Of a stretch of DNA of 64,000 nucleotides, positions 9,229 to 19,868 are shown piece after piece; position 1 is the first letter of the stretch; every line of letters starts with the position of its first letter. The notes under the pieces were generated by a model, which made no database searches, was not told the origin of the DNA, and worked only from the letters and a program-made list of their open reading frames with translations. The position numbers and the translations under genes were made by a program. Source of the stretch: Lysinibacillus odysseyi 34hs-1 = NBRC 100172. GTDB lineage: Bacteria > Bacillota > Bacilli > Bacillales_A > Planococcaceae. Location: contig NZ_BCVX01000008.1 of assembly GCF_001591965.1 (NCBI RefSeq), forward strand, positions 1 through 64,000, written 5' to 3'.

Positions 9229-9936
9229 ATGACAAAAACAGTAGGCGTATGGATTGTGGAGGATGACTTCCGTGTCGCTCAAATCCATGCCGATTACGTA
9301 AATGATATTGGGTCCTGTACTGTGCTGGAAAATTTGCGTAGTGGTAAGGAAACGTTAAAAAAACTAGAAGAGGCAGCTAATTTGCCGGATATTATACTGC
9401 TTGATCTTTATATTCCAGATGTAGAGGGATACTCACTTATAAAAGATATTCGCTCTCTCTACTCTGCTATCAAAATCATCATTATTTCTGCAGCCTCTGA
9501 AGCAGAGCATGTGCAAGATATTATGAACCTCGGTGTCTTCGATTATATTATCAAGCCCTTCGAGGTCCAGCGATTATCCCAATCCATAGACCGTTATCGG
9601 TACGTTGAAAAACTGTTCTTAGCCAAAGAGCATCTGTCTCAAAAAGAGATAGATGAATTATTCTCTTCAACCTTCAAAGAGGGACAGCATGAGCCTGCCG
9701 CAAAGGGAATCGATTTTCATACCTTACAATCTGTAAAATCGCTGTTTGAGGATAATGCCGTTGAGGAGATGACTGCCTCCAGGCTTAGTGAAGAAATCGG
9801 GACAAGCCGTTCGACTGCCCGGCGTTACCTAGAATATTTAGTAGCTGAGCAATTTCTCGAAACAAAGTTGATCTACGGTTCAGTCGGTCGTCCAGAACGG
9901 AAATATACTTATCGTGAAACTTATGAACAAAATTAA
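9229..9936 (+). CDS. Response regulator, CitT/DcuR/DctR family
   Basis: A 235-residue two-domain regulator. The receiver (about 1-120) has the acidic pair Glu11-Asp12, phospho-acceptor Asp59, Ser87 and Lys109. The C-terminal half has a helix-turn-helix (SRLSEEIGTSRSTARRYLEYL) followed by the winged segment SVGRPERKY that is usual in the CitB/DcuR group. It is translationally close to the kinase (11-nt gap, AGGAGG site) and should activate the transporter gene 107 nt downstream. The exact inducer is not visible from sequence. Confidence 0.92.
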   Translation: MTKTVGVWIVEDDFRVAQIHADYVNDIGSCTVLENLRSGKETLKKLEEAANLPDIILLDLYIPDVEGYSLIKDIRSLYSAIKIIIISAASEAEHVQDIMNLGVFDYIIKPFEVQRLSQSIDRYRYVEKLFLAKEHLSQKEIDELFSSTFKEGQHEPAAKGIDFHTLQSVKSLFEDNAVEEMTASRLSEEIGTSRSTARRYLEYLVAEQFLETKLIYGSVGRPERKYTYRETYEQN

Positions 9937-10043
9937 AATTATTAACTTTATATAAAATATCACCATATTATTCTCCCCTTATCATAATTGTGTTATTTTT
10001 AGAAAAACTCAAAAAACAATGAAAATAAAGGGGAGAAAATAAA

Positions 10044-11366
10044 ATGAGTTTAAGTATTATAGGATTTTTAACTATTTTAGTAATTATAACCCTTCTAATC
10101 AGTGGCCGCGTGTCTCCCTTGGTAGCTATGGTTATCCCTCCAATTATCGGTGCCTTAATTGCGGGCTTTAGTCTGGCAGATATAGGGGAATTCTTTGATT
10201 CCGGTATAAGCTCGGTTATCAATGTTGCGGTGATGTTTATTTTTGCTATTATCTTCTTCGGCATCATGCAAGATGCAGGATTGTTCGAGCCACTCATCAA
10301 CAAAATGATTGCGCTTTCAAAAGGGAATGTTGTTGTGGTAGCTATCATCACTGTCTTGATTGCCGTTGTGGCACAGCTTGACGGATCGGGAGCTTCTACC
10401 TTCCTAATTACAATTCCAGCATTATTGCCGCTCTATCTCCGTTTACGGATGAATCCATATTTGCTGCTATTATTGGTTGCCGGTGCTGCCGCAATCGTAA
10501 ATATGGTACCTTGGGGCGGGCCGTTGGGACGTGTAGCATCTGTATTGAAAACAGATGTGACAGAACTTTGGTACCCTCTAATTCCCTTACAAATTATCGG
10601 AATTATCCTTATGTTGGTATTAGCTGTTTTCTTTGGCATTCGAGAGAAGAAGCGTATAGTAAGTCAGTTTGGCTCACTGGCTGCCTCTAATGAAGATGAA
10701 GTTTCCTCTATGGGGGTTGTTTCATCAGAGTTGGATAAGGATCTTCAACGTCCAAAGCTGCTCTGGATCAATGCACTTGTTTCTATTCTTGTAATTGGAA
10801 CATTGGTGGCTGGCATCATTCCTGCAGGGCTCGCCTTTTTGATCGGAGTTGCTATTGCATTGCCCATCAACTATCGTTCTACAAAGGATCAAATGGAGCG
10901 GATCCGTGCACATGCTCCTAATGCCTTGACGATGGCCTCCATTATTATTGCTGCCGGCCTGTTTTTAGGCATCTTGAATGGCACAGGCATGCTGACTGCT
11001 ATTGCCAATGATGCAGTACAAATTATGCCTTCCTTCATGTCTTCCTACCTTCATATTATTGTAGGTATATTAGGAGTACCATTTGATTTATTACTAAGTA
11101 CAGATGCTTATTATTTCGCACTATTTCCTGTCGTTGAGCAGATCGGTCTTTCCTTCGATATCGATTCTTTATCCACAGCTTATGCGATGATCATTGGCAA
11201 TATCGTCGGGACATTCGTATCACCACTAGCTCCGGCTGTTTGGCTGGCTCTGGGATTATCTGGACTAGAAATGGGCAAGCACCTAAAGTACTCCTTCTTC
11301 TGGATGTGGGGATTGAGTATCTTGTTATTATTCATTGCAACATTAATAGGTATTATTCATATCTAG
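10044..11366 (+). CDS. CitMHS-family citrate transporter
   Basis: A 440-residue integral membrane protein with about 11-12 hydrophobic helices. It belongs to the CitMHS family (B. subtilis CitM/CitH), which imports citrate in complex with divalent metal ions and protons. The motif AQLDGSGASTFLITIPALLP and the segment NMVPWGGPLGR are the conserved family signatures. A GGGGAG site precedes the ATG. It is preceded by a citrate-type two-component system, the same arrangement as B. subtilis citST-citM, so regulation by that pair is likely. Which metal-citrate complex is preferred cannot be read from sequence. Confidence 0.92.
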   Translation: MSLSIIGFLTILVIITLLISGRVSPLVAMVIPPIIGALIAGFSLADIGEFFDSGISSVINVAVMFIFAIIFFGIMQDAGLFEPLINKMIALSKGNVVVVAIITVLIAVVAQLDGSGASTFLITIPALLPLYLRLRMNPYLLLLLVAGAAAIVNMVPWGGPLGRVASVLKTDVTELWYPLIPLQIIGIILMLVLAVFFGIREKKRIVSQFGSLAASNEDEVSSMGVVSSELDKDLQRPKLLWINALVSILVIGTLVAGIIPAGLAFLIGVAIALPINYRSTKDQMERIRAHAPNALTMASIIIAAGLFLGILNGTGMLTAIANDAVQIMPSFMSSYLHIIVGILGVPFDLLLSTDAYYFALFPVVEQIGLSFDIDSLSTAYAMIIGNIVGTFVSPLAPAVWLALGLSGLEMGKHLKYSFFWMWGLSILLLFIATLIGIIHI

Positions 11367-11573
11367 TTGCTGGCAGATGAAGAGCCCATTAGGCAGTTAC
11401 ACCTAATGTACGAGGTTCGTATATAGACATTAATAAGAGGAGTAATATAAAGTTTTATAAAAACCCTGCAGACTTTTCCGCCCTTGGCTTTCCTTATATG
11501 GATTGTTGAGGGCTTTTTAATATGAAGTTCGTTAGGATCTCATACATCCCTGAATAAGCCTATGCTGACCTCA

Positions 11574-11608
11574 TAAAAAAGCGGAAAAAACGTAATGTTT
11601 TTCCCGCT
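11574..11608 (-). terminator. Intrinsic terminator of pyrG
   Basis: The stem AGCGGAAAAAAC (11580-11591) pairs with GTTTTTCCCGCT (11597-11608) with one mismatch around a 5-nt loop. On the minus strand it is followed by TTTTTT. It starts 37 nt past the pyrG stop. The upstream part of the 11367-11644 gap holds only a small hairpin (11387-11408) after the transporter gene, with no T-run. Confidence 0.8.
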
Positions 11609-11644
11609 GTTCTACATTCGTTCGTCTCCATCAGAAACGACTAA

Positions 11645-13249
11645 TTATTTACGGTTGTTAAATGCTGCACCTACAAATTCACGGAACAGCGGCTGTGGAC
11701 GTTGTGGACGAGATACTAACTCTGGGTGGAATTGCCCAGCTACAAAGAATTTCTTCTCAGGTAACTCAATAATTTCAACAAGTTTGTTATCAGGAGATAC
11801 ACCTGAGAACACAAGCCCTGCTGCTTCCATTGCTTCACGGAATTCATTATTGAATTCATAGCGGTGACGGTGACGCTCGTACACAAGCTCTTCTCCATTG
11901 TAGCATTCACGTGCACGAGATCCTTCTTTTAATTTACATGGATATAAGCCTAGACGTAATGTACCCCCAAGATCTGTATCCTCTGATTGATCTGGAAGGA
12001 AATCAATGATTGGATATGGTGTGTTTTTATCTAGTTCCGTTGAATGTGCGCCTTGTAAACCTAATACATTTCGCGCAAATTCCACTGTCGCTAATTGCAT
12101 GCCTAGACAAATACCGAAGAATGGCACATCGTTCTCACGCGCATAGCGGATCGCTTCGATTTTGCCTTCTACTCCGCGGTCTCCAAAGCCTCCAGGAACT
12201 AGAATACCATCTGCTTGTCCAAGCAGCTGTGCTACATTTTCAGCTGTCACATCTTCTGCATTTACCCAGTCGATTTCGATTTCTGAATCGTATGCATAGC
12301 CCGCATGCTTCAATGCCTCAGCTACAGAAATATAAGCATCTTGTAGTTCCACATATTTCCCTACAAGTGCAATACGTGTTTTATTTTTTAGGTTTTTCAC
12401 TTTTTCTACAAGCTCTTTCCACTCGGACATATCTGCTTCCGGCGCTTGAATGCCAAAGTGTTCCAGCACGATATCATCAAAGTCCTGTGCATGAAGGTTT
12501 AACGGCACTTCATATAAATGCTCTGCATCACGTGATTCAATGATTTCATGTGGCTGTACGTCACAGAATAACGCTAATTTATCTTTCATTTCTTGTGAAA
12601 TTGCCTGTTCCGTACGTACAACGATAATATTTGGCTGGATACCTAATGAACGCAGCTCTTTTACCGAGTGCTGTGTCGGTTTTGTTTTCATTTCCCCTGC
12701 CGCTTTAATGTAAGGGATTAATGTACAATGAACATACATAACATTGTTATGGCCAAGATTTGTTTTCATTTGGCGGATGGCTTCTAAAAATGGCAGCGAT
12801 TCGATATCCCCTACTGTACCGCCTACTTCTGTAATCACTACATCGGCATTTGTTTCACGGCCGGCGCGTTGGATCCGGTCTTTGATTTCATTTGTAATGT
12901 GAGGAATTACTTGAACAGTACCACCGTTGTAATCGCCACGGCGCTCTTTTTGCAGAACGGATTGATATACACGGCCTGATGTAACTGTTGAGTGCTTTCC
13001 TAAATTGATGTCGATAAAGCGTTCATAGTGACCTAAATCCAAGTCGGCTTCCGCGCCATCATCCGTTACAAATACTTCACCATGTTGGTATGGGCTCATT
13101 GTACCCGGGTCAATGTTTAAATATGGGTCAAACTTTTGAATAGTTACTTCCAGACCCCGGTTTTTTAGTAAACGTCCTAAAGATGCAGCAACGATTCCTT
13201 TCCCAAGCGACGAAACAACCCCACCCGTTACGAAAATATACTTTGTCAT
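11645..13249 (-). CDS. pyrG: CTP synthase
   Basis: A 534-residue glutamine-dependent CTP synthase that aminates UTP with ATP and glutamine. The N-terminal synthetase domain opens with the P-loop-like [13 protein letters not shown]. The C-terminal class I glutamine amidotransferase has the nucleophile elbow GICLGMQ with the catalytic Cys and the downstream His-Pro-Glu (QFHPEL). Full length. AAGGAGG precedes the ATG. It is monocistronic, with a 254-nt leader that carries an attenuator (annotated separately) predicted to respond to the CTP pool. The rpoE gene lies upstream, as in B. subtilis. Confidence 0.98.
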   Translation of the reverse strand: MTKYIFVTGGVVSSLGKGIVAASLGRLLKNRGLEVTIQKFDPYLNIDPGTMSPYQHGEVFVTDDGAEADLDLGHYERFIDINLGKHSTVTSGRVYQSVLQKERRGDYNGGTVQVIPHITNEIKDRIQRAGRETNADVVITEVGGTVGDIESLPFLEAIRQMKTNLGHNNVMYVHCTLIPYIKAAGEMKTKPTQHSVKELRSLGIQPNIIVVRTEQAISQEMKDKLALFCDVQPHEIIESRDAEHLYEVPLNLHAQDFDDIVLEHFGIQAPEADMSEWKELVEKVKNLKNKTRIALVGKYVELQDAYISVAEALKHAGYAYDSEIEIDWVNAEDVTAENVAQLLGQADGILVPGGFGDRGVEGKIEAIRYARENDVPFFGICLGMQLATVEFARNVLGLQGAHSTELDKNTPYPIIDFLPDQSEDTDLGGTLRLGLYPCKLKEGSRARECYNGEELVYERHRHRYEFNNEFREAMEAAGLVFSGVSPDNKLVEIIELPEKKFFVAGQFHPELVSRPQRPQPLFREFVGAAFNNRK

Positions 13250-13422
13250 TCTAAATTCCTCCTTAAAAATTGGAAAGGCATCTGCCGGCCAAAAAACGCC
13301 TTCACAATGCCTCTTTTTTTAATAGGGGTAGGAAGGATTTCCTCCCTATTTCAACACCTCAAACTCAGCCCATGGCAGCCAAAGCCAGCCAGTACATACA
13401 CTGCGTTACGAACTTTTGCTAT

Positions 13423-13465
13423 AAAAAATAAAAAACGCCCCACCTGCACACGAGCAGGGGGAGCG
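13423..13465 (-). terminator. pyrG leader attenuator
   Basis: In the pyrG leader the minus strand reads CGCTCCCCCTGC, a 6-nt loop, then GCAGGTGGGGCG and TTTTTTATTTTTT. The stem has 12 pairs with one mismatch and one G-U. Its 5' arm contains CUCCCCC, able to pair with a 5' poly(G) tract made by reiterative transcription at the GGGC start (13503). This is the layout of the B. subtilis CTP-sensing pyrG attenuator. Confidence 0.85.
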
Positions 13466-13499
13466 TATAACTTATACGGTCATTCTCCTTTTTAAAGGA

Positions 13500-13539
13500 G
13501 CCCAAGTAAAAGATTATACGGAAGTGAAAAAGAAGTCAA
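13500..13539 (-). promoter_or_regulatory. pyrG promoter with GGGC start site
   Basis: On the minus strand, TTGACT (13534-13539), a 15-nt spacer and TATAAT (13513-13518) precede GGGCTCC, whose first G is at 13503. A transcript starting GGGC is exactly what allows polymerase to slip and add extra G residues when CTP is low. The start point is inferred from this conserved sequence. Confidence 0.8.
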
Positions 13540-13650
13540 GCACTTTTACCTTGAAGACTTCTATCTGTGTTTTCATACCTGAAAAGAAAGTAATCCTGCA
13601 CCGTGGAAGCAGTCCCTAGAAGGTTACTGCCGTACTCTTCTTGATAAAAC

Positions 13651-13680
13651 ATAAAAAAGCATGGGCAGCTTGCCCATGCT
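13651..13680 (-). terminator. Intrinsic terminator of rpoE
   Basis: A perfect 10-bp stem AGCATGGGCA/TGCCCATGCT (13658-13680) with a 3-nt loop is followed by TTTTTT on the minus strand. It lies 7 nt past the rpoE stop codon. Confidence 0.92.
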
Positions 13681-13687
13681 TCTACTA

Positions 13688-14275
13688 TTACTTTTCTTCT
13701 TCCTCGTCGAAGTCTTCCAGGTCATCAAGATCTTCTTCTTCTTCCTCATCATCAATGACGAATTCCTCTTCCTCTTCCGGAATTAATTCTTCATCAATAT
13801 CCGCATCTAGATCCTCGATATCTTCCTCGACAAATTCAAGAGCATCGTCTTCCTCGATTTCGTCTTCTTCTTCCTCTTCATCGTCTGTAAACTCGTCGAA
13901 ATCTTCATCAAATACGATATCTTCTTCATCAAGCTCGATGATTTCGTCCTCATCGTCGATAACCGCTTTAGATTTTTTCTTACGTGTCTTTACAGTTGGA
14001 GCTGTTTCTTCTTCGATCGTCTCCACTTTATACCATTCACGAAGACCCCAGCCGCTCTCATGGTTTAGTAAAAAGCGACCATCTATGTTCATATCTGTAT
14101 AAAATTGGACAAGACGAGATTTTATTTCCTCATCTGAAAACCCATTTAAGCTTTGAAGCTCTTTTACTAGATCGGCAAATGCGATTGCAGATTTACGTTC
14201 TTCTAAAAAAGCGTATGCTAAATCAATTAACGATTCTTCTGCTAATTGTTCTTTTGTCATTTCACGAAAGTTCAA
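13688..14275 (-). CDS. rpoE: DNA-directed RNA polymerase subunit delta
   Basis: A 195-residue RNA polymerase delta subunit. It has the folded N-terminal HARE-HTH-like domain (about 1-85, with the conserved FYTDMNIDGRFL) and a long disordered tail that is almost entirely Asp/Glu. Delta speeds polymerase recycling and sharpens promoter selectivity in Firmicutes. The tail makes it longer than the B. subtilis protein (about 173). Start choice: AAGGGA is 10 nt from the TTG at 14275 but only 1 nt from the GTG three codons upstream (14284); the internal ATG at 14260 is a third option. Confidence 0.93.
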   Translation of the reverse strand: MNFREMTKEQLAEESLIDLAYAFLEERKSAIAFADLVKELQSLNGFSDEEIKSRLVQFYTDMNIDGRFLLNHESGWGLREWYKVETIEEETAPTVKTRKKKSKAVIDDEDEIIELDEEDIVFDEDFDEFTDDEEEEEDEIEEDDALEFVEEDIEDLDADIDEELIPEEEEEFVIDDEEEEEDLDDLEDFDEEEEK

Positions 14276-14354
14276 ATCGTGCACGTCCCTTCATTTATTA
14301 CATTTTCTAAGCATAATACCCATTATATACACACATGATAGTACTATGCTAGTT

Positions 14355-14513
14355 TCATTTATTGTTTTTTAATTTCGACATTTCTTTCAGGCCGATATAA
14401 AAGAAAAGAGCAGACAAAACCAATAGCGGAATCGAAGCTAATTGTTCATTATAAAGGAAATAGGTGGCCGTTAGACAACAAAATATAACAATATATTTTA
14501 CATGTGATACCAC
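14355..14513 (-). CDS. Small membrane protein, 52 residues
   Basis: This short gene starts with GTG at 14513, 8 nt after a clean GGAGG site, and ends with TGA at 14355. The product has two hydrophobic stretches (about residues 6-20 and 26-41) separated by a short polar turn (YNEQLAS) and a lysine-rich tail, the pattern of a small two-helix membrane protein with a positive cytoplasmic end. I do not recognise a family. It sits between rpoE and icmF on the same strand. The ribosome binding site and the hydrophobic pattern are the evidence for it being real. Confidence 0.65.
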   Translation of the reverse strand: MVSHVKYIVIFCCLTATYFLYNEQLASIPLLVLSALFFYIGLKEMSKLKNNK

Positions 14514-14608
14514 TTCTGCCACCTCCCTTGTTGACTTTACACTCAGTATACAAAATTACAGCAGGCTCGTCGTGCGAAAAGTATGTCGGAATAACAGGCA
14601 AATAGCAA

Positions 14609-14640
14609 GCTAGACGGGAAATATGCTATTCCCATCTAGC
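14609..14640 (-). terminator. Hairpin after icmF
   Basis: The arms GCTAGACGGGAA and TTCCCATCTAGC pair over 12 nt with one mismatch, 12 nt beyond the icmF stop. The following minus-strand bases are only partly T-rich (TTGCTATTTG). It probably ends the six-gene acyl-CoA operon. Confidence 0.6.
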
Positions 14641-14652
14641 CGGTAATACTTT

Positions 14653-17600
14653 TTACATATTGCGACGATATTGACCGCCTACCTCATAAAGCGTATGCGT
14701 AATTTGACCAAGACTCGCTACCTTTACCGTCTCCATCAATTCTTCGAAAATATTCCCTCCAGTTACGGCAGCTTTCTTCAGGCGATTGAGCGCCTCCGTA
14801 CTCTTGTCACTATGACGTTCCTGGAATGTCTTGAGATTATTGATTTGTGCATCTTTTTCTTCCTTAGAAGCACGCGCGATTTGCATAGAGTTAATGTCTT
14901 CATCAGATGGCGGATTCGGGTTTAAATATGTGTTCACCCCGATAATCGGCAGCTCACCTGAATGTTTCAAGTGCTCATAATACATAGATTCCTCTTGAAT
15001 TTTCCCACGCTGGTATTGTGTTTCCATTGCGCCGAGTACACCACCGCGGTCGTTGATGCGATCAAACTCATCAAGTACTGCCTGCTCCACAAGGTCTGTC
15101 AGTTCTTCAATGATAAATGCCCCTTGAAGCGGGTTTTCATTTTTCGTCAGTCCATGTTCCTTTGTAATGATCATCTGAATAGCCATCGCTCGTCGTACAG
15201 ATTCTTCCGTCGGAGTTGTAATCGCTTCATCATATGCATTAGTATGGAGAGAATTACAGTTATCATGCAGGGCCATTAAGGCTTGCAGTGTTGTGCGAAT
15301 ATCATTAAAATCAATTTCCTGCGCATGCAGACTGCGCCCTGACGTTTGAATATGGTATTTCAGTTTTTGCGAGCGTTCATTTGCACCATATTTATCCCGC
15401 ATGACAATGGACCAGATGCGGCGTGCTACCCGGCCGATTACCGTATATTCCGGATCCAGGCCGTTTGAGAAGAAGAACGACAAGTTTGGTGCAAAGTCAT
15501 CAATATGCATGCCGCGGCTTAAATAGTACTCTACATACGTAAAGCCGTTTGCCAGTGTAAACGCCAGCTGGGAAATCGGATTCGCCCCGGCCTCGGCAAT
15601 ATGGTAGCCCGAAATGGATACAGAATAGTAGTTACGTACTTTATGATCGATGAAATACTGTTGAATATCCCCCATCATACGCAGCGCAAACTCTGTCGAG
15701 AAAATACATGTATTTTGCCCTTGATCCTCTTTTAAAATATCTGCCTGTACAGTTCCGCGGACAACTTGAAGCGTCTTTTCACGTGTGTCTGTAAATTCCT
15801 CGACCGTTAAAGGACGTCCGAGTTCCTCCTCGCGCTTGCGTACCTGCTGATCGATGGCCGTATTCATAAACATAGCCAGGATGATTGGCGCCGGCCCGTT
15901 AATAGTCATGGAAACAGATGTGCTTGGGGCACACAAATCAAAACCGTCATAAAGTTTCTTCATATCATCGAGTGTACAAATGCTTACTCCTGATTCTCCT
16001 ACCTTGCCGTAAATATCAGGTCGGATATGCGGGTCTTCCCCGTATAATGTTACCGAGTCAAATGCTGTAGACAGACGCTTTGCATCATCGTCCTTCGATA
16101 AATAGTGGAAACGTTTATTCGTACGCTCCGGTGTGCCTTCTCCGGCAAATTGGCGTTTTGGATCTTCCCCTTCGCGCTTGAATGGGAACACCCCAGCTGT
16201 GTAAGGGAATGAGCCGGGTACATTTTCCGCATACACCCACCGCAGGATTTCCCCGTAATCTTCAAACTTCGGCAGCGCTACTTTTGGAATCTTCGTACCG
16301 GATAATGATGTTGTTGTCAGGACGGTGCGGATTTCCTTATCGCGAACCTTCGTTACATATTCATCACCGCTGTATGCTTCCTTCAACGTTTTCCAGTTGT
16401 CGAGGATTTTCTTCGATTCTGTAGAAAGCTCTCCACGAACTCCGTCAATTAATGAAGTGATTGAAGCAATCAGTGCATCTTCCCCTGCCGGCAGCTGCTT
16501 TAATGTTCCTTCCAGCTGGTATAGCTTGCGTGCCAGCTCTACCTGCTGAGCTGCTCGCTTATGGTAACCGCGCACCGCATCTGTAATTTCGCGTAAATAA
16601 TAGCGGCGGTCATTTGGAATAATCACATCTTGTTTTTGTGTCTTGATCGATTGTTCATAGGACGTCTCCCAATTGTATCCAAGCTTTTCATTAATAAGAC
16701 GCACGATAGCTGCAAACAATGAGTTTGTTCCTTTGTCATTAAATTGAGAGGCAATTGTTCCGTATACAGGCATATCGTCTAAATTCGTCTCCCACATTTC
16801 ACGGGAACGCTGCATTTGCTTTTGCACTTGGCGAAGCGCGTCCTCAGAACCTTTACGCTCGAATTTATTGATAGCAATTAAATCTGCATAGTCGATCATA
16901 TCAATTTTTTCAAGCTGTGTTGGTGCACCAAACTCACTTGTCATCACATACATAGAAAGATCCGTATATTTCGTGATTTCCGCATCCCCTTGCCCGATGC
17001 CGCTCGTTTCTACAATGATAAGGTCGTAGCCGGCCGCTTTGACAACATCCAGTACATCACCAATGGATGCCGACAGCTCAGTCCGGGAGCCGCGTGTGGC
17101 CAAGCTGCGCATATACACTCGATTATTAAAGATTGCATTCATGCGGATACGGTCTCCAAGAAGCGCTCCTCCTGTTTTTTGTTTCGTCGGATCGACTGAA
17201 ACAATCGCGACCCGTTTGTCCGGGAACTCCTGCAGGAAGCGCCGGATCAGCTCATCTGTCAGCGATGATTTCCCTGCCCCCCCTGTACCTGTAATACCAA
17301 GCACCGGCGTTTTTTTCGTATTTGCTCTTGCAGCGTTCAGCAGCTCCTCTACTCCTTCGCCGCCTGTTTCAGCAGCGGTAATCAGATTCGCTAAAATTTC
17401 CGGTGTTTCCGGTGTGAGCTTCTCCAGCTTTTCCAAATAATCGCCATTTATTGTGGAGAAATCTGCCCCTTTCATTTTTTCATTAATCATCCCCTGCAAA
17501 CCAAGACGCCGGCCATCTTCCGGTGAGAAGATACCGTTAATACCGTAATCATGCAGCTCTTTAATTTCGCGCGGCAGAATAACGCCGCCCCCTCCGCCGT

Positions 17601-17931
17601 AGATTTTAATATGCGGAGCCCCTTTTTCACGAAGCAAATCATACATGTACTTGAAATATTCCATATGACCGCCCTGATAGCTTGAAACGGCAATGCCCTG
17701 TGCGTCCTCCTGGATAGCAGCATTTACCACTTCCTCTACTGAGCGATTATGTCCTAGATGGATGACTTCTGCTCCGCTTGATTGCAAAATTCGACGCATG
17801 ATGTTGACCGATACATCATGCCCATCAAATAAGCTTGATGCCGTTACGAAACGGACATGATTTTTCGGTTTATATACTTCTACCTTCGTTTCAACTGGCT
17901 GCTCAACTTTTGTCTCTACTTCTGTTGTCAT
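14653..17931 (-). CDS. icmF: Fused isobutyryl-CoA mutase (IcmF)
   Basis: A 1092-residue fusion enzyme that interconverts isobutyryl-CoA and n-butyryl-CoA using adenosylcobalamin. The N-terminal B12-binding domain has the DGHD motif (His38 is the lower cobalt ligand) plus SSYQGGH and a GGGGG loop. A MeaI-type G-protein chaperone domain with Walker A GTGGAGKS (215-222) follows, then the mutase small-molecule barrel to the C-terminus. The ATG at 17931 follows AAGGGGAG; the frame reaches 28 codons further without a site. It is last in an operon of thiolase, hydroxyacyl-CoA dehydrogenase, two acyl-CoA dehydrogenases and a TetR regulator, which fits linking branched-chain and straight C4 acyl-CoA pools. 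Confidence 0.95.
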   Translation of the reverse strand: MTTEVETKVEQPVETKVEVYKPKNHVRFVTASSLFDGHDVSVNIMRRILQSSGAEVIHLGHNRSVEEVVNAAIQEDAQGIAVSSYQGGHMEYFKYMYDLLREKGAPHIKIYGGGGGVILPREIKELHDYGINGIFSPEDGRRLGLQGMINEKMKGADFSTINGDYLEKLEKLTPETPEILANLITAAETGGEGVEELLNAARANTKKTPVLGITGTGGAGKSSLTDELIRRFLQEFPDKRVAIVSVDPTKQKTGGALLGDRIRMNAIFNNRVYMRSLATRGSRTELSASIGDVLDVVKAAGYDLIIVETSGIGQGDAEITKYTDLSMYVMTSEFGAPTQLEKIDMIDYADLIAINKFERKGSEDALRQVQKQMQRSREMWETNLDDMPVYGTIASQFNDKGTNSLFAAIVRLINEKLGYNWETSYEQSIKTQKQDVIIPNDRRYYLREITDAVRGYHKRAAQQVELARKLYQLEGTLKQLPAGEDALIASITSLIDGVRGELSTESKKILDNWKTLKEAYSGDEYVTKVRDKEIRTVLTTTSLSGTKIPKVALPKFEDYGEILRWVYAENVPGSFPYTAGVFPFKREGEDPKRQFAGEGTPERTNKRFHYLSKDDDAKRLSTAFDSVTLYGEDPHIRPDIYGKVGESGVSICTLDDMKKLYDGFDLCAPSTSVSMTINGPAPIILAMFMNTAIDQQVRKREEELGRPLTVEEFTDTREKTLQVVRGTVQADILKEDQGQNTCIFSTEFALRMMGDIQQYFIDHKVRNYYSVSISGYHIAEAGANPISQLAFTLANGFTYVEYYLSRGMHIDDFAPNLSFFFSNGLDPEYTVIGRVARRIWSIVMRDKYGANERSQKLKYHIQTSGRSLHAQEIDFNDIRTTLQALMALHDNCNSLHTNAYDEAITTPTEESVRRAMAIQMIITKEHGLTKNENPLQGAFIIEELTDLVEQAVLDEFDRINDRGGVLGAMETQYQRGKIQEESMYYEHLKHSGELPIIGVNTYLNPNPPSDEDINSMQIARASKEEKDAQINNLKTFQERHSDKSTEALNRLKKAAVTGGNIFEELMETVKVASLGQITHTLYEVGGQYRRNM

Positions 17932-18041
17932 ATTGAACTCCCCTTTGTTATGAAATATCTTCCTGCCCGATCCCCTTACCGGACGCCAATCAAACAGCAC
18001 CGCCAATTGCCACAAAACGTATGCAATTAACGGTGCCCTTC

Positions 18042-18674
18042 TTATTTCTTAAAATGCAAAACGCCGTCTAAAAATAAATTCGTCTGCAATTCAATGTATT
18101 CTTCAATTGTATAACGATTTTTGAGGGCCCATTTACGGAATGCCCAGGATTGCCCCTGAATGACGAGATGATTAGCAGCTAAAAACACCTCTTTTTCATC
18201 AAGTACGAGTACCCCGGATTTTACACAGCCTGCTAGGATTTCCTCGAAAATCGACACCATTTCAAGCTCCTTGCTCAGTACATACTGCATAGCCTCTTTC
18301 GGCAAGGACTTTGTTTCCTGATACATAATCGTGAATTCATCTAGCATCCCGTCGATCAGCAGGAAATATTGACTGATAGACTCCTTAAATGCTTCAATTG
18401 TCCCGGCATTCGTCGGAAAGCGCGATAGACGATTTGTCACTTCATTGTAAATACTGTCACATACTAAATAAAGCACATCTTCTTTCGTCCGGATATATTC
18501 ATATAATGTACCGATACTAAACCCAGCAGCTTTGGCGATTTCCCTTGTCGTTGCCCGATGAAAGCCCTTTTCCCGAAACAGATTAATACCTGCACGTACA
18601 ATTTGCTGTCTGCGGATTTCGATTAGGCTTGCATCTTTAACAGATGTTTCAACACGGATTCTTTTATTTGCCAT
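18042..18674 (-). CDS. TetR-family regulator, FadR-like
   Basis: A 210-residue dimeric repressor. The N-terminal TetR helix-turn-helix (about 20-65, with [20 protein letters not shown]) is followed by an all-helical ligand domain. It lies inside the acyl-CoA operon, 3 nt after the first acyl-CoA dehydrogenase and 110 nt before icmF. Firmicute relatives such as FadR (YsiA) are released from DNA by long-chain acyl-CoA. Similar palindromes at the operon promoter and the fadF promoter are the obvious binding sites, so it is probably autoregulated and also controls fadF. The ligand is not known from sequence. Confidence 0.9.
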   Translation of the reverse strand: MANKRIRVETSVKDASLIEIRRQQIVRAGINLFREKGFHRATTREIAKAAGFSIGTLYEYIRTKEDVLYLVCDSIYNEVTNRLSRFPTNAGTIEAFKESISQYFLLIDGMLDEFTIMYQETKSLPKEAMQYVLSKELEMVSIFEEILAGCVKSGVLVLDEKEVFLAANHLVIQGQSWAFRKWALKNRYTIEEYIELQTNLFLDGVLHFKK

Positions 18675-18677
18675 GCA

Positions 18678-19817
18678 TTATTTTGTCAGCATACGCGAAA
18701 TAACCAGACGCTGAATCTCTTGCGTGCCTTCATAAATCTGTGTAATTTTCGCATCACGCATGAAGCGTTCCACTGGATAGTCTTTTGTATATCCGTATCC
18801 GCCGAAAACTTGAACAGCTTCCGTCGTCACGCTCATTGCTGTATCTCCAGCCATTAATTTCGCCATAGCAGAAGCCTTTCCGTATGGTAAATCATTTGAT
18901 TCCAGCCAAGCAGCTTGATAAGTAAGCAGGCGGGAAGCTTCTACAGCTGTCGCCATATCTGCTAACTTAAATGACACACCTTGATTAGCCGCAATTGGTT
19001 TACCGAATTGTACACGCTCTTTTGCATAATCCACTGCTGCATCAAGTGCTCCCTGTGCAATCCCTACTGCCTGGGCAGCAATTCCGTTTCGGCCGCCGTC
19101 TAATGTTTTCATCGCGATGATGAAGCCTTCACCCTCTTGGCCTAGAAGGTTCTCTTTTGGTACACGACAGTTTTCAAAAATAATTTCTGTTGTTGGAGAG
19201 GAACGAATACCTAGTTTCTTTTCCTTCTTCCCTACAGAGAAGCCCGGGAAATCGGCCTCAACAATAAAGGCTGATGTTCCTTTATGCTTTGATTCTGGAT
19301 CTGTTACGGCAAATACTACATAAATATCTGCTACTCCGCCGTTTGTAATGAAGATTTTCGACCCGTTTAAAATATAGTCATCTCCGTCTTTTACAGCGTA
19401 GGTTTTCATACCGCCCGCATCTGAGCCTGAACCCGGCTCTGTTAATCCGTAGGCACCGATTTTTTTACCTTCTGCCATTGGACGAAGGTATTTCTGCTTT
19501 TGGTCTTCGTTACCGAATTTGTAAATCGGCCAACCTGCTAGAGATGTGTGTGCTGATAGCGTTACCCCTGTAGAAGCACATACACGTGATAACTCTTCTA
19601 CCGCTATGCAATATGCTAAATAGTCAAAGCCTGCCCCGCCGTATTCTTCCGGCCACGGAATGCCTGTTAGCCCCAGTTCTGCCATTTTGTCAAAAATACT
19701 GCGGTCAAATTCTTCGTTCTCATCCCGCTCTGCTGCTGTAGGAGCTACTTCATTAATAGCAAAATCACGGATCATTTCCCGTAATTGCTCATGTTCTTCT
19801 GTCAGTTGAAAATTCAT
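18678..19817 (-). CDS. Acyl-CoA dehydrogenase, short-chain type (AcdA-like)
   Basis: A 379-residue FAD enzyme that oxidises acyl-CoA to trans-2-enoyl-CoA. It has the family signatures [16 protein letters not shown] (FAD and substrate contacts), [16 protein letters not shown] and the catalytic Glu363 in YEGTQEIQR. This resembles B. subtilis AcdA, which also lies near rpoE and fadF. It is 51 nt downstream of a second, similar acyl-CoA dehydrogenase in the same operon; the two differ in the N-terminal third, so they likely split straight and branched substrates. Substrate range is not readable from sequence. Confidence 0.93.
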   Translation of the reverse strand: MNFQLTEEHEQLREMIRDFAINEVAPTAAERDENEEFDRSIFDKMAELGLTGIPWPEEYGGAGFDYLAYCIAVEELSRVCASTGVTLSAHTSLAGWPIYKFGNEDQKQKYLRPMAEGKKIGAYGLTEPGSGSDAGGMKTYAVKDGDDYILNGSKIFITNGGVADIYVVFAVTDPESKHKGTSAFIVEADFPGFSVGKKEKKLGIRSSPTTEIIFENCRVPKENLLGQEGEGFIIAMKTLDGGRNGIAAQAVGIAQGALDAAVDYAKERVQFGKPIAANQGVSFKLADMATAVEASRLLTYQAAWLESNDLPYGKASAMAKLMAGDTAMSVTTEAVQVFGGYGYTKDYPVERFMRDAKITQIYEGTQEIQRLVISRMLTK

Positions 19818-19868
19818 TGTACAAATCCCCTTTTCCCCACTGTATTTATATACGATTAATCCCTTTGT

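Noticed and set aside
13641-14102. Serine-rich plus-strand frame of 153 codons
   Set aside because: It is the antisense of the Asp/Glu-rich tail of rpoE; GAA/GAT codons read as TTC/ATC and Ser codons on the other strand. No ribosome binding site.
17932-18015. 28-codon N-terminal extension of icmF
   Set aside because: No ribosome binding site; the ATG at 17931 follows AAGGGGAG and begins a typical IcmF N-terminus.
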